DNA of 27,223 bases. Origin: Nitrospira sp. UBA6493 (lineage in GTDB: Bacteria; Nitrospirota; Nitrospiria; Nitrospirales; Nitrospiraceae). Positions 1 to 7,255 of the stretch are shown piece by piece. Numbering within the stretch: the stretch's first letter is position 1; each line of letters starts with the position of its first letter. Both the position numbers and the translations under genes were made by a program. Location of the stretch: assembly GCA_002435325.1 (NCBI GenBank), contig DJMJ01000051.1, forward strand, positions 1 to 27,223. The letters run 5' to 3'. The notes under the pieces were generated by a model. The model had not been told where the DNA came from. It saw nothing but the letters and a program-made list of their open reading frames with translations, and searched no databases.

Positions 1-51
1 TCAACTAAACCGGCAGCAGGCCAAACATGCCCTGCCCTATGGTCACATGAC

Positions 52-876
52 CTATAGATTTGGCTTCCCGACTTTTTCAGCATCTTTAACTCTTTTGTTC
101 ATGGCTTCTTTCTCACGCTCAGCAATCAAAGAACGAGTGGCCTCGGCAGCCTTGAGAACAAGAGGGCCATCAACCAGAGCAGCCTTAAGACTCCCTAATA
201 AATCCTTACCGTCAGGGATATAGCTCATCTCTACAGCCAACATCCGGCCACATTTACCGATGACAGCATCAAAATTTCTGTTAATATTAACGGAATATTC
301 AGGCTCGCCCCGATGGAAAATTGCATTAAATGAGCATTGCCCCTTAAGACTCGACGAAACAATTTTTGCTCCAGCCTTATCATACAACCACACCCAGCCT
401 TCTTGTTGGTTAGCGTTTTCCTTGAAGGATGGCGGGCCGTACTTTGCCTCCAAGGCCTCCCGCGTTGCTTCCATAGTCGGCCTATCCTGCCAGAACGATC
501 GGTTTATAATCACGACTGATACTTCGTGCTTCATGGGTGGTGGCGAAAATTCTGCAGCAAACATCTGCATTTCACTGTTTTTCGACCCCATCTGTCCCGT
601 CGTAGAGAACGTACCTGTAATAGAGGAAAGAAACGGCATATCAGGAATTTGCTGAAGTTGTATCCTATGCTCTTTGGGACTTTCCCGAGTGGCTTTCAGC
701 TTATACACACTCAGCACCTTCAACACATCCTCGTAGGTGGCACCAACCCTGACACCTTGAACATCAAGCTCGCCCCATACTGTTGCAGGCACAGATGGAG
801 ATCCACTTACAGTCCCACCTGCTGAGGATCCTATCAGAGTATTTGTTGAGTTGTTTGTCGAAAGTCCGGCACGCAC
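52..876 (-). CDS. Hypothetical protein, probably 5'-truncated
   Basis: I do not recognise this 274-residue product with certainty. It opens at a GTG and has no signal peptide. It starts in a low-complexity Ser/Gly/Thr stretch, and only then reaches a folded-looking part. That part begins around GELDVQGVRVGATYEDVL, a pattern seen at the start of BamE/SmpA-like or similar small periplasmic domains. The C-terminus is a charged helix rich in Lys, Glu and Arg. The frame stays open upstream only to a TAG at 895-897, which lies inside the 884-904 repeat, so the true N-terminus (possibly a signal peptide) may have been lost when the repeat arrived. Base composition is lower in GC than in the nitrogen genes of the window, consistent with accessory DNA. 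Function unknown. Confidence 0.5.
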   Translation of the reverse strand: MRAGLSTNNSTNTLIGSSAGGTVSGSPSVPATVWGELDVQGVRVGATYEDVLKVLSVYKLKATRESPKEHRIQLQQIPDMPFLSSITGTFSTTGQMGSKNSEMQMFAAEFSPPPMKHEVSVVIINRSFWQDRPTMEATREALEAKYGPPSFKENANQQEGWVWLYDKAGAKIVSSSLKGQCSFNAIFHRGEPEYSVNINRNFDAVIGKCGRMLAVEMSYIPDGKDLLGSLKAALVDGPLVLKAAEATRSLIAEREKEAMNKRVKDAEKVGKPNL

Positions 877-883
877 ACTTTCT

Positions 884-904
884 TGACCTGCCCCCTATAA
901 ACCA
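884..904. repeat. 21-bp direct repeat, left copy
   Basis: These 21 bases are identical to the last 21 bases of the window (27203-27223). The match begins exactly at a TG and the bases just before it differ, so TG looks like an element boundary. With the next four bases the left copy forms GACCTG (885-890) and CAGGTC (903-908), an inverted pair around 12 nt. Terminal TG is typical of IS3-family ends, but no transposase is in the window, so the element type is a guess. Confidence 0.6.
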
Positions 905-905
905 G

Positions 906-934
906 GTCGGCGCGGGAGTTAGGATTCCCGCCGA
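906..934. repeat. Imperfect palindrome next to the repeat
   Basis: GTCGGCG-C-GGGA and TTCCCGCCGAC form an 11-bp stem with one bulge and a 7-nt loop. It abuts the 884-904 repeat and encodes the unnatural tail of the LuxR-type fragment. There is no T-run, so it is a repeat rather than a clear terminator. Confidence 0.45.
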
Positions 935-1167
935 CGGAAGGAGGGGGGCATGGCACGTTCCAGGTGTTTCTTGACCGTGCGGAGAGCCAGGCCCAGAATC
1001 ACGGCGATATCCCCGTTCGACTTACCTTGCACAACCCACTGCAGGACTTCGTGCTCCCGAGGAGTCAAAGAGGCGAATCGAGGATGCGTCCGAACGACAA
1101 CCCCGATATGGAACCGTTGTTTTTTCTCGTTCATGGGCTCGCGGATTTGGATTGTTGATGTGGTCAT
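919..1167 (-). pseudogene. LuxR/GerE-type helix-turn-helix fragment
   Basis: The 82-residue product contains the first helices of a LuxR-family DNA-binding domain at about residues 33-70 (LTPREHEVLQWVVQGKSNGD, then a recognition helix ending RTVKKHLERA). In intact domains a last helix follows. Here the frame instead runs into PPSFRRRES, which is translated from the palindrome at 906-934. The C-terminus therefore looks replaced by repeat DNA. No receiver or sensor domain is present. The start is an ATG at 1165-1167 with GGACAG just upstream. It may be a stand-alone HTH protein, but a 3'-truncated remnant at the border of the accessory region is more likely. Confidence 0.55.
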
Positions 1168-1406
1168 GCCCTGTCCATCAGCAAGCCCTCTGCCAACGAA
1201 ACCACGGCTGAAGCAACCGAATAACTCTTCCGGTTCATCAATATGTTAGCGAGCGATGACCGCAATCGATGACAGCCACGGAAGATGGGCCGTCGAGAAA
1301 ATCCCCACAGATTCCCCCCATGATGCGGGGAACCCATCGCTCAGGACTTTCAACGAAAAACAGAAGGAGATCGATAGAGGCTGGGAAACAGCTACTTAGC
1401 GGCTGG

Positions 1407-3137
1407 CTACGGCTGGCGCATCATCCGCAGCGTTGCCTTGAGCAGTTTGGAGGTCTCGGGGGCTTCGAATAGGGAGCGGAAGATGTCGTGGACGACGGTG
1501 GTGTGGGCGGCGTGGTCGGACTGGAAGTGTGTGAGGGCAGCGGATCGGCTGGCACCCTGGTAGCCCATGCGGATGGCGCAGCGTTCCAGTTCGTCTTGCT
1601 GATCGGGAAGCGAGTGAGTCTGGAGATCGTGGACCATCTGCAGTTTGTGTTCGACGTCACGGAGAAAGACGTAGGCGGCGGTCAGGTCATCACGCTCTTT
1701 GGCGGTAATCAGCTTGAGACGGACGAATCGATTCAACGCGCCGAGCGTGCTGCGATCCAGCAGCGCCGGGACCCGCTTGCCGGCCAGCACCTGAATCGTC
1801 TGCACGAGAAACTCGATCTCGCGGATGCCGCCGACGCCCAGCTTCACGTTCCGCCGCTCGTGGCCGCGGTCGGCCATCTTCGCGTCGATCATGTCCTTCA
1901 CGGTGCGGACATCCCGCACGATCGCCAGCGCTCCTACCAGATCGGACTTAGCCGCAGCTGAGCCGAAGATGAAGGATTTCACCGACCGGAGAAAGGCTTT
2001 CCCAACATGCATGGATCCGGCAATCGGCCAGGCCTTCAGCAGCGCCAACCGCTCCCACACGACGCCTCTAGTCCGGTAATATTTATCGTAGTCCTCCAGC
2101 GAGCGGGTCAATTGGCCGACCGACCCCTCCGCCCGCAACCGCAGATCCACCCGGAAGATGAAACCTTCATGTGTCTGTTCGGAAATGGCCTTCGTCAAGC
2201 GCCGAGCCACATGCTCGAAGTACTCTTCGTTGGAGATGGGCTCGACCGGTGTCGCTCCCCCGCTCGCCCTTTTTCGCGTGACGGCCCTGGTCTCCCCGTC
2301 ATGGGACTCGCAGATATAGAGCACATCCACATCCGAGCTGTAATTCAGTTCATGCCCACCGAGCTTGCCCATGCCGATGACGGTGAACCCCGTCTCCACC
2401 CATTTCCCCTGCCGGTTCTTATGCATGGGCTTGCCATGCTCGGCCTGTAAATCGGCATCCACCACCCGATAGGCCGCATCGATCAGCACCGAGGCGAGAT
2501 CGGACAAGGCGCCGGTCGTTTCCGGCACATCGGCCAGCTTCAGCACATCACGCACCCCGATACGCAACATTTCACGCCGGCGGATGCGCCGGAGCGCATC
2601 CAGCTTGAGCTCAGACGCAGTCAGCTGATTCAACTGCTTCTGAATCGCTCGCTCCAGCCCAGCCCTGGTCGGCGGCTTCGACAGCACCTCCTGCTCCGCC
2701 AGCCAATAGATGAGCAGCGGATCGCGAATGAGGGTAAAGGCCAGCGAGTCGCTATTGCCAAAAATCGTGCAGACCAGATCCAGCATGCGGGGAGAGCTGC
2801 GGAGATATTCAAGAAAGGACGAGCGGGACACATTTGAGAGCAGCCGCTCCCAATGGTTCAACGCCTGATCGGGATCGGCAGTGCGGCTGACAGAATCCAG
2901 CAACGGGGCCAGAATCCCGGCCAACTGCCGCCGGTGATGCGGGTCCCCCGCCATGGCTTGCAGATTGGCATCCGCTTCTTTGACCCGTTGAATATGGTAC
3001 GAGTGAAGAATCGCCTCCAGCTGCCCCGGATCCAGATTGGACGCGAGAAGCAGCGGCGTGGGATCGAGCCCGCTAGGCGGCGCCAGCATAGAACCGGCAC
3101 TGGATTGTACTGGCGAGCCCTTTTGCGTACGTGGCAT
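1407..3137 (-). CDS. glnE: Glutamine synthetase adenylyltransferase, GlnE N-terminal-half type
   Basis: The 576-residue product covers one nucleotidyltransferase unit of GlnE; the E. coli enzyme is about 946 residues with two. The catalytic loop GMGKLGGHELN-YSSDVDVLY lies at residues 255-274 with Asp269 and Asp271. The third acidic site is in VDLRLRAEG (Asp331). These are followed by VWERLALLKAWPIAG and by GGIREIEFLVQTIQ. The last two resemble the N-terminal (deadenylylating, AR) half of GlnE better than the C-terminal half. The expected role is removal of AMP from Tyr397 of the GlnA encoded at 17150-18559. The gene is transcribed away from the ACT-containing partner at 3204, with 66 bp between them. 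The first ~50 residues are low-complexity. Assignment to the family is firm; which half-activity it carries is inference. Confidence 0.88.
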   Translation of the reverse strand: MPRTQKGSPVQSSAGSMLAPPSGLDPTPLLLASNLDPGQLEAILHSYHIQRVKEADANLQAMAGDPHHRRQLAGILAPLLDSVSRTADPDQALNHWERLLSNVSRSSFLEYLRSSPRMLDLVCTIFGNSDSLAFTLIRDPLLIYWLAEQEVLSKPPTRAGLERAIQKQLNQLTASELKLDALRRIRRREMLRIGVRDVLKLADVPETTGALSDLASVLIDAAYRVVDADLQAEHGKPMHKNRQGKWVETGFTVIGMGKLGGHELNYSSDVDVLYICESHDGETRAVTRKRASGGATPVEPISNEEYFEHVARRLTKAISEQTHEGFIFRVDLRLRAEGSVGQLTRSLEDYDKYYRTRGVVWERLALLKAWPIAGSMHVGKAFLRSVKSFIFGSAAAKSDLVGALAIVRDVRTVKDMIDAKMADRGHERRNVKLGVGGIREIEFLVQTIQVLAGKRVPALLDRSTLGALNRFVRLKLITAKERDDLTAAYVFLRDVEHKLQMVHDLQTHSLPDQQDELERCAIRMGYQGASRSAALTHFQSDHAAHTTVVHDIFRSLFEAPETSKLLKATLRMMRQP

Positions 3138-3203
3138 AACCGGGCATTATACTGACCGGTTCCGGTTCACACAACGGAGTCCACTTCGGGTATACTGCGC
3201 CCC
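3138..3203. promoter_or_regulatory. Divergent promoter between the two glnE-like genes
   Basis: For the leftward gene a perfect TATAAT (complement of 3146-3151) sits 8 nt before its ATG, with TTGTGT 17 nt further upstream. For the rightward gene TATACT at 3191-3196 sits 7 nt before its ATG, with a weak TTCACA 19 nt upstream. Both -10 boxes are so close to the start codons that the transcripts should be leaderless or nearly so. No Shine-Dalgarno sequence is visible for either. A repeated CCGGTT motif between the two boxes could be an operator. Confidence 0.55.
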
Positions 3204-5474
3204 ATGGCGGATCTCGACCGATCACGCAAGTCACTGCTCACCACGCTGCATCCGCTCTGTCCTGCCGTCGGAGACGACGTATTGGGCGATTTCGTCTCGC
3301 GGATGGACGCCGAATATTTCGAACGCTTTCCGCCGGACACCATCGCCCACCACATCCAACTCACCAGCAAGCTGACGCCGGATCATCCCTGCGAACTATC
3401 GGTACGGCCGGCGCGGGATCACCACATCGAACTCAGCATCGTCGCCTACGATTACTTCTCTGAGTTCGCCACCATCTGCGGCCTGCTCTCCGCCTTCGGG
3501 TTGAATATCGAAGAAGGCCGCATCTACACCTTTGGCGACGCGGCAGCCTCACCCGCCAGCACGAAAACTCCCTGGCCGTCAAAACGGCCCCAAGGCCGCC
3601 CCGGCCTCAGCCGCAAGAAGATTGTCGATGTGTTTCTCGTGCAGCCCGTCAGCGGTGAGCACTTCTCCACCGCCGAGCAAGCCGCCCTCACTCAGGCGTT
3701 GACCGATATGATCCGCCTGCTGGACAACGGCCAGTTCGAAGAGGCCAGACAACAAGTGAACCGCCGCCTGGTTGAACGATTAGGCAAACAGCGGAGTGCC
3801 TTCACCGGACTCCTCCACACCGTGCACATTACCTTCGACAACAGCCAGTCGCCGACGGACACCATCATGGACATCCGCTCGGACGACACCCCGGCCTTCC
3901 TCTACGCCTTCGCCAACGCCCTCGCGATGCGCAACATCTACATTGCCAAGGCCCAGTTCGAGAACGATGGCACGAAACTGCACGACCGCTTCCATGTCCG
4001 TAATCGCTACGGCCAGAAGTTGCTCGACAGCGCCGAACAGGAGCAGTTGCGCCTGACCGCCGTGCTGATCAAGCAATTCACTCACGCCCTCACCTGGGCG
4101 CCAGACCCGGCTAAGGCCCTCGAATCATTTGACCAGTTCCTCGACCTCATCGTGCAAGACACCGGCAAAAAGGCCAAGAGCACGGCGCTCAACTTCCTAA
4201 GCGACAAACGCACCTTTCCGATCCTGGCGCGGCTCTTGGGCGCAAGCGACTTCCTATGGGAAGACTTCCTCCGCCGCCAGCATGACAACCTCCTGCCCAT
4301 GCTCACGGAATACCGCGACGCCCCGCTCATCAAACCGCAGGCCACCCTGCGCAAAGAATTGAACCGGGCGGTCGCCAAGGCCAAAACCGAGGAGGCGCGC
4401 AAAGAAGCCCTCAATCAATTCAAGGATCGGGAATTGTTCCGGATCGACATGAAGCACATCGTGGAACCGACGACCAGCCTCCCGGACTTCTCCCTGGCCA
4501 TTTCACAACTGGCGGAAGTCATCGTGGAACGGAGCCTGGCCGATTGCCAAGCCAAGCTGAACAAGCTCTATGGCGCACCCCGCCTCGCCAACAAAAAACC
4601 CTGCCCCTTCGCCATCCTCGGCGCAGGCAAATTTGGCGGGCGGGAGATGGGCTACGCCTCCGACATCGAAGTGCTCTTCGTCTATGGTGGAAGCGGACGG
4701 ACCAGCGGCAAACAGGGCGTCGAGAACAGCGAATACTTCGAGCGCCTCACGCAGGAATTGCTGCACTGGATCGAGGCCAAACAGGAAGGCATCTTCCATA
4801 TCGACGTACGCCTGCGGCCCCACGGAGGGAAGGGCTCGCTGGCCAACGCGTTCGAAGAAGTCTGCACATACTACAGCGCCGAGGGACAAGCCGCGCCCTT
4901 TGAGCGGCAGGCGCTCATCAAGCTGCGCCATATCGCGGGCGACAAAGCCCTGGGCAAAAAAATCGAGGCCCATCGGGATAGCTTCGTCTACAGCGGGGCG
5001 CCCTGGGACCTGGCCCTCGCCCTCGACCTGCGCCGCCAGCAGATCGCGCAGCTCGTCGAACCGGGGAAGCTCAACCTCAAACATAGCCACGGCGGCATCG
5101 TCACCATCGAATACGCCGTGCAATACCTGCAAGTCATGCACGGCCACCGGCACAAGAGCCTGCGCACGCCGAACACGCTCCAAGCCCTCGCCGCGCTGGT
5201 CGAGGTGGGCCTGATCCCCCGCACAACCGGAGAAAGCCTTCGCAAAGCCTACCTGTTCATCCGCATGCTCATCGACGGGCTCCGCATGGTGCGCGGCAAT
5301 ACCAAAGATCTCGTCCTCCCTCCGCCAGACTCAGACGAGTTTGTCTTCCTCGCCCGCCGCGTCGGCTACACAACCGACGACTGGCAAGCAGGCGCAAGGC
5401 ATTTGCAGACGGACATTGAAGGACATATGAAGCTGGCAAGGGAGTTCTTTGAGAAGATGTTTGGGAAGGTGTGA
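3204..5474 (+). CDS. glnE: ACT-domain glutamine synthetase adenylyltransferase, GlnE C-terminal-half type
   Basis: The 756-residue product joins two ACT-like segments to one GlnE-type catalytic unit. The ACT segments are at about 73-146 (HHIELSIVAYDYFSEFATIC onward) and 202-277 (DDTPAFLYAFANAL onward) and resemble the ACT repeats of GlnD. The nucleotidyltransferase loop is GAGKFGGREMGYASDIEVLF at 473-492; the third acid is in HIDVRLRPHGG (Asp534). FERQALIKLR and GGIVTIEYAVQYLQ follow, resembling the C-terminal adenylylating (AT) half of E. coli GlnE. The ACT region occupies the place of the other half, suggesting direct sensing of a small ligand such as glutamine. An oddity is SDIE where family members usually have SDxD (Glu489). 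The stop overlaps the next start by four bases. Family certain; division of labour with the divergent gene is inferred. Confidence 0.85.
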   Translation: MADLDRSRKSLLTTLHPLCPAVGDDVLGDFVSRMDAEYFERFPPDTIAHHIQLTSKLTPDHPCELSVRPARDHHIELSIVAYDYFSEFATICGLLSAFGLNIEEGRIYTFGDAAASPASTKTPWPSKRPQGRPGLSRKKIVDVFLVQPVSGEHFSTAEQAALTQALTDMIRLLDNGQFEEARQQVNRRLVERLGKQRSAFTGLLHTVHITFDNSQSPTDTIMDIRSDDTPAFLYAFANALAMRNIYIAKAQFENDGTKLHDRFHVRNRYGQKLLDSAEQEQLRLTAVLIKQFTHALTWAPDPAKALESFDQFLDLIVQDTGKKAKSTALNFLSDKRTFPILARLLGASDFLWEDFLRRQHDNLLPMLTEYRDAPLIKPQATLRKELNRAVAKAKTEEARKEALNQFKDRELFRIDMKHIVEPTTSLPDFSLAISQLAEVIVERSLADCQAKLNKLYGAPRLANKKPCPFAILGAGKFGGREMGYASDIEVLFVYGGSGRTSGKQGVENSEYFERLTQELLHWIEAKQEGIFHIDVRLRPHGGKGSLANAFEEVCTYYSAEGQAAPFERQALIKLRHIAGDKALGKKIEAHRDSFVYSGAPWDLALALDLRRQQIAQLVEPGKLNLKHSHGGIVTIEYAVQYLQVMHGHRHKSLRTPNTLQALAALVEVGLIPRTTGESLRKAYLFIRMLIDGLRMVRGNTKDLVLPPPDSDEFVFLARRVGYTTDDWQAGARHLQTDIEGHMKLAREFFEKMFGKV

Positions 5475-5800
5475 GGCCCACCAGGCCTATTGCAGAATCT
5501 GTCACCCTCACGAACGATACCCTGGCCGTGGAGTTGAGCGACGGTCGAAGCATCTCCGTACCACTCGCCTGGTTTCCGCGCCTGGTTCACGCAACCCCTG
5601 CAGAACGGAAAAATTGGCGTTTGATTGGACGTGGACGCGGTATCCATTGGGAGATGTTAGACGAGGACATCAGCATCGATGGGCTTCTGGCCGGCAGGCC
5701 TTCAGGGGAAAGCCAAGCTTCCTTTCAGAAATGGCTTACCGCGCGACCAAACACAAGAACCAGGCGCACCACCACACGCAAAAGCATCCCCCGCCGTTAA
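5471..5800 (+). CDS. DUF2442 domain protein
   Basis: This 109-residue protein carries the DUF2442 signature: LSDGRSISVPLAWFPRL, NWRLIGRGRGIHW and DEDISIDGLLAGRPS, followed by a basic Arg/Thr-rich tail. Proteins of this family are often paired with DUF4160 proteins and are suspected toxin-antitoxin or regulatory partners; no DUF4160 gene is seen here. It starts at a GTG overlapping the glnE-like stop as GTGA, so translation is probably coupled to the upstream gene. It lies between that gene and the Fic gene, in a block bounded on its far side by a degenerate copy of the glnE-like 3' end. The molecular function is not established. Confidence 0.75.
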   Translation: MRPTRPIAESVTLTNDTLAVELSDGRSISVPLAWFPRLVHATPAERKNWRLIGRGRGIHWEMLDEDISIDGLLAGRPSGESQASFQKWLTARPNTRTRRTTTRKSIPRR

Positions 5801-5904
5801 CAGGTGTCAAGAAATACCTCTACGCCTCTCAGCCCACCTCACACGTCATCTATGCGCCCCCATCCGTGAGCTAAAGAAAATCATTATTCGGCTCACTTTT
5901 ACGC

Positions 5905-5940
5905 TTTTACATGAGCCGATAAGGTATATAATCGGCTCAT
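5905..5940 (+). promoter_or_regulatory. Promoter and palindromic operator of the Fic gene
   Basis: Perfect 10-bp arms ATGAGCCGAT (5911-5920) and ATCGGCTCAT (5931-5940) flank 10 nt. The -10 box TATAAT (5927-5932) lies across the spacer and right arm, and the right arm overlaps the ATG at 5939. A candidate -35 is TTTACA (5906-5911). A third half-site, ATTCGGCTCA, lies upstream at about 5886-5895. A protein bound here would block transcription, so autoregulation by the Fic protein's own winged-helix domain is a natural reading. Confidence 0.7.
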
Positions 5941-7039
5941 GCTGTACAACTGGCAACAAATCGACTGGCCTGAGTTCCGCTATGATCTCTCCGGGATTGA
6001 AGAGACCCTGCTGAAACTTGCCGAGAGAACCGGTCACGCAAGCGGACTCCTGAAGGGGCTGGCGGCAGACGCGCAGATGGAAACGACTATCGAGATGATG
6101 GTCGTCGAGGCGCTGAAAACCTCTGCCATCGAAGGGGAACTGCTAAGCCGCAAAGATGTCATGTCCTCGATCCGGCGGAATCTCGGCATGGAGACCGGTC
6201 CTCCTGCAGGGGACAAGAAGGCGCAAGGCGCCGCCGCGCTCATGATCGACGTCCGAAAAAATATTGATGCCCCACTGTCCGAAGAGACGCTCTTTGCCTG
6301 GCACCGCATGATCATGGCCGGACACCGGCGCATGGCGGTCGGCCAATGGCGGACCCATGCCGAGCCGATGCAAGTCGTGTCTGGGCCGATCGGACACGAA
6401 CGGGTCCATTTCGAAGCGCCACCGTCCTCACAGATTCCGATGGAAATGACTCGTTTCATTCAGTGGTTCAATGACACGGCTCCAGGTGGAACACAGGAGA
6501 TTCGGAAAGCGGCTGTACGCTCGGCCATTGCGCATCTCTACTTTGAATCGATCCATCCCTTTGAAGACGGCAATGGCCGCATCGGCAGAGCGTTGTCCGA
6601 GAAAGCCTTATCGCAAGGCCTCGGACGACCTGCTTTATTGAGCCTGTCGCGGACGATCGAATCCAACCGGAAGCAGTATTACCAGGTGCTGCAAGAGGCG
6701 CAACAGCCGAATGAGATCACATCTTGGGTCACCTGGTTCGTCAATATGGTGCTGGAAGCGCAGATCCAAGCTGAAGAACAGATCGAGTTCACGCTGAAGA
6801 AAACACAACTGTTCGATCGGTGGAGGGATCAGCTGAATGATCGCCAGATGCAGATCCTACGCCGCATGCTGGACGAAGGCCCGACCGGATTCGAAGGCGG
6901 CATGAGCGCCAAAAAATACATGACCATCACCGGAGCGTCCAAAGCCACGGCAACGCGTGATTTGCAGGATCTCGCGGACAAGGGTATCGTTGTGCCAGCC
7001 GGAGGCGGACGGAGCATCCATTACAAGGTTAACCAGTAG
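5939..7039 (+). CDS. Fic family protein (AMP-transferase) with C-terminal winged helix
   Basis: This 366-residue protein has the canonical Fic motif HPFEDGNGRIGR at 206-217, whose His is the catalytic base for transfer of AMP from ATP to a target hydroxyl. The N-terminal helix carries TSAIEG (61-66), matching the (S/T)xxxE(G/N) inhibitory motif of Fic proteins in which the autoinhibitory helix is on the same chain and N-terminal to the Fic core. The flap region before the motif (about 150-170) precedes a long helical part. Residues about 296-366 form a winged-helix DNA-binding domain (SAKKYMTITGASKATATRDL). The ATG lies inside a perfect palindrome that also covers the -10 box, and no Shine-Dalgarno sequence is seen, so the mRNA is probably leaderless. 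The target protein is unknown; GlnA or a defence role are only possibilities. Confidence 0.9.
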   Translation: MLYNWQQIDWPEFRYDLSGIEETLLKLAERTGHASGLLKGLAADAQMETTIEMMVVEALKTSAIEGELLSRKDVMSSIRRNLGMETGPPAGDKKAQGAAALMIDVRKNIDAPLSEETLFAWHRMIMAGHRRMAVGQWRTHAEPMQVVSGPIGHERVHFEAPPSSQIPMEMTRFIQWFNDTAPGGTQEIRKAAVRSAIAHLYFESIHPFEDGNGRIGRALSEKALSQGLGRPALLSLSRTIESNRKQYYQVLQEAQQPNEITSWVTWFVNMVLEAQIQAEEQIEFTLKKTQLFDRWRDQLNDRQMQILRRMLDEGPTGFEGGMSAKKYMTITGASKATATRDLQDLADKGIVVPAGGGRSIHYKVNQ

Positions 7040-7041
7040 CG

Positions 7042-7182
7042 CAATTCTTCGTCCTTGCCTGACGCCTCAATTATACGACGGATGATTGGCAGGAAGGAGC
7101 GACGCACTTGCAGACGGATTTCGAACAGCACATGACGCTGACGTAAAAGTTTTTGTGAGAGAATGGATGGGGCATTGTGAGT
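7042..7182 (+). pseudogene. Degenerate copy of the 3' end of the ACT-GlnE gene
   Basis: Translated from 7045, this stretch reads FFVLA-stop-RLNYTTDDWQ and continues EGATHLQTDFEQHMTLT-stop at 7146. It matches the end of the gene at 3204-5474 (FVFLARRVGYTTDDWQ, then AGARHLQTDIEGHMKLA). Over the best 60 bases I count about 44 identities, so it is a diverged rather than recent copy. A small deletion after the HM-L segment shifts the frame. Base similarity continues to TTGTGAG near 7176-7182, matching GTGTGAG at the stop of the intact gene. It is too short to be functional and marks the far side of the DUF2442-Fic block. Confidence 0.75.
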
Positions 7183-7201
7183 CACACTAACTCACAGTGT
7201 G
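7176..7201. promoter_or_regulatory. Nested inverted repeats upstream of the HEPN-like gene
   Basis: TGTGAGT (7176-7182) pairs with ACTCACA (7190-7196), and CACACT (7183-7188) pairs with AGTGTG (7196-7201), each around 7 nt. They lie between the glnE remnant and the gene starting at 7256. They could be an operator or a weak hairpin; no T-run follows. Confidence 0.35.
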
Positions 7202-7255
7202 CACGTCAGGTCTAACACTAATCAGGCTCTTAGGAATAACGATGGAGACTCCATC

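Noticed and set aside
1312..1332. Hairpin TTCCCC/GGGGAA as terminator of the leftward glnE-like gene
   Set aside because: Only 6 bp, 75-95 nt past the stop, and no proper T-run; too weak to list as a feature.
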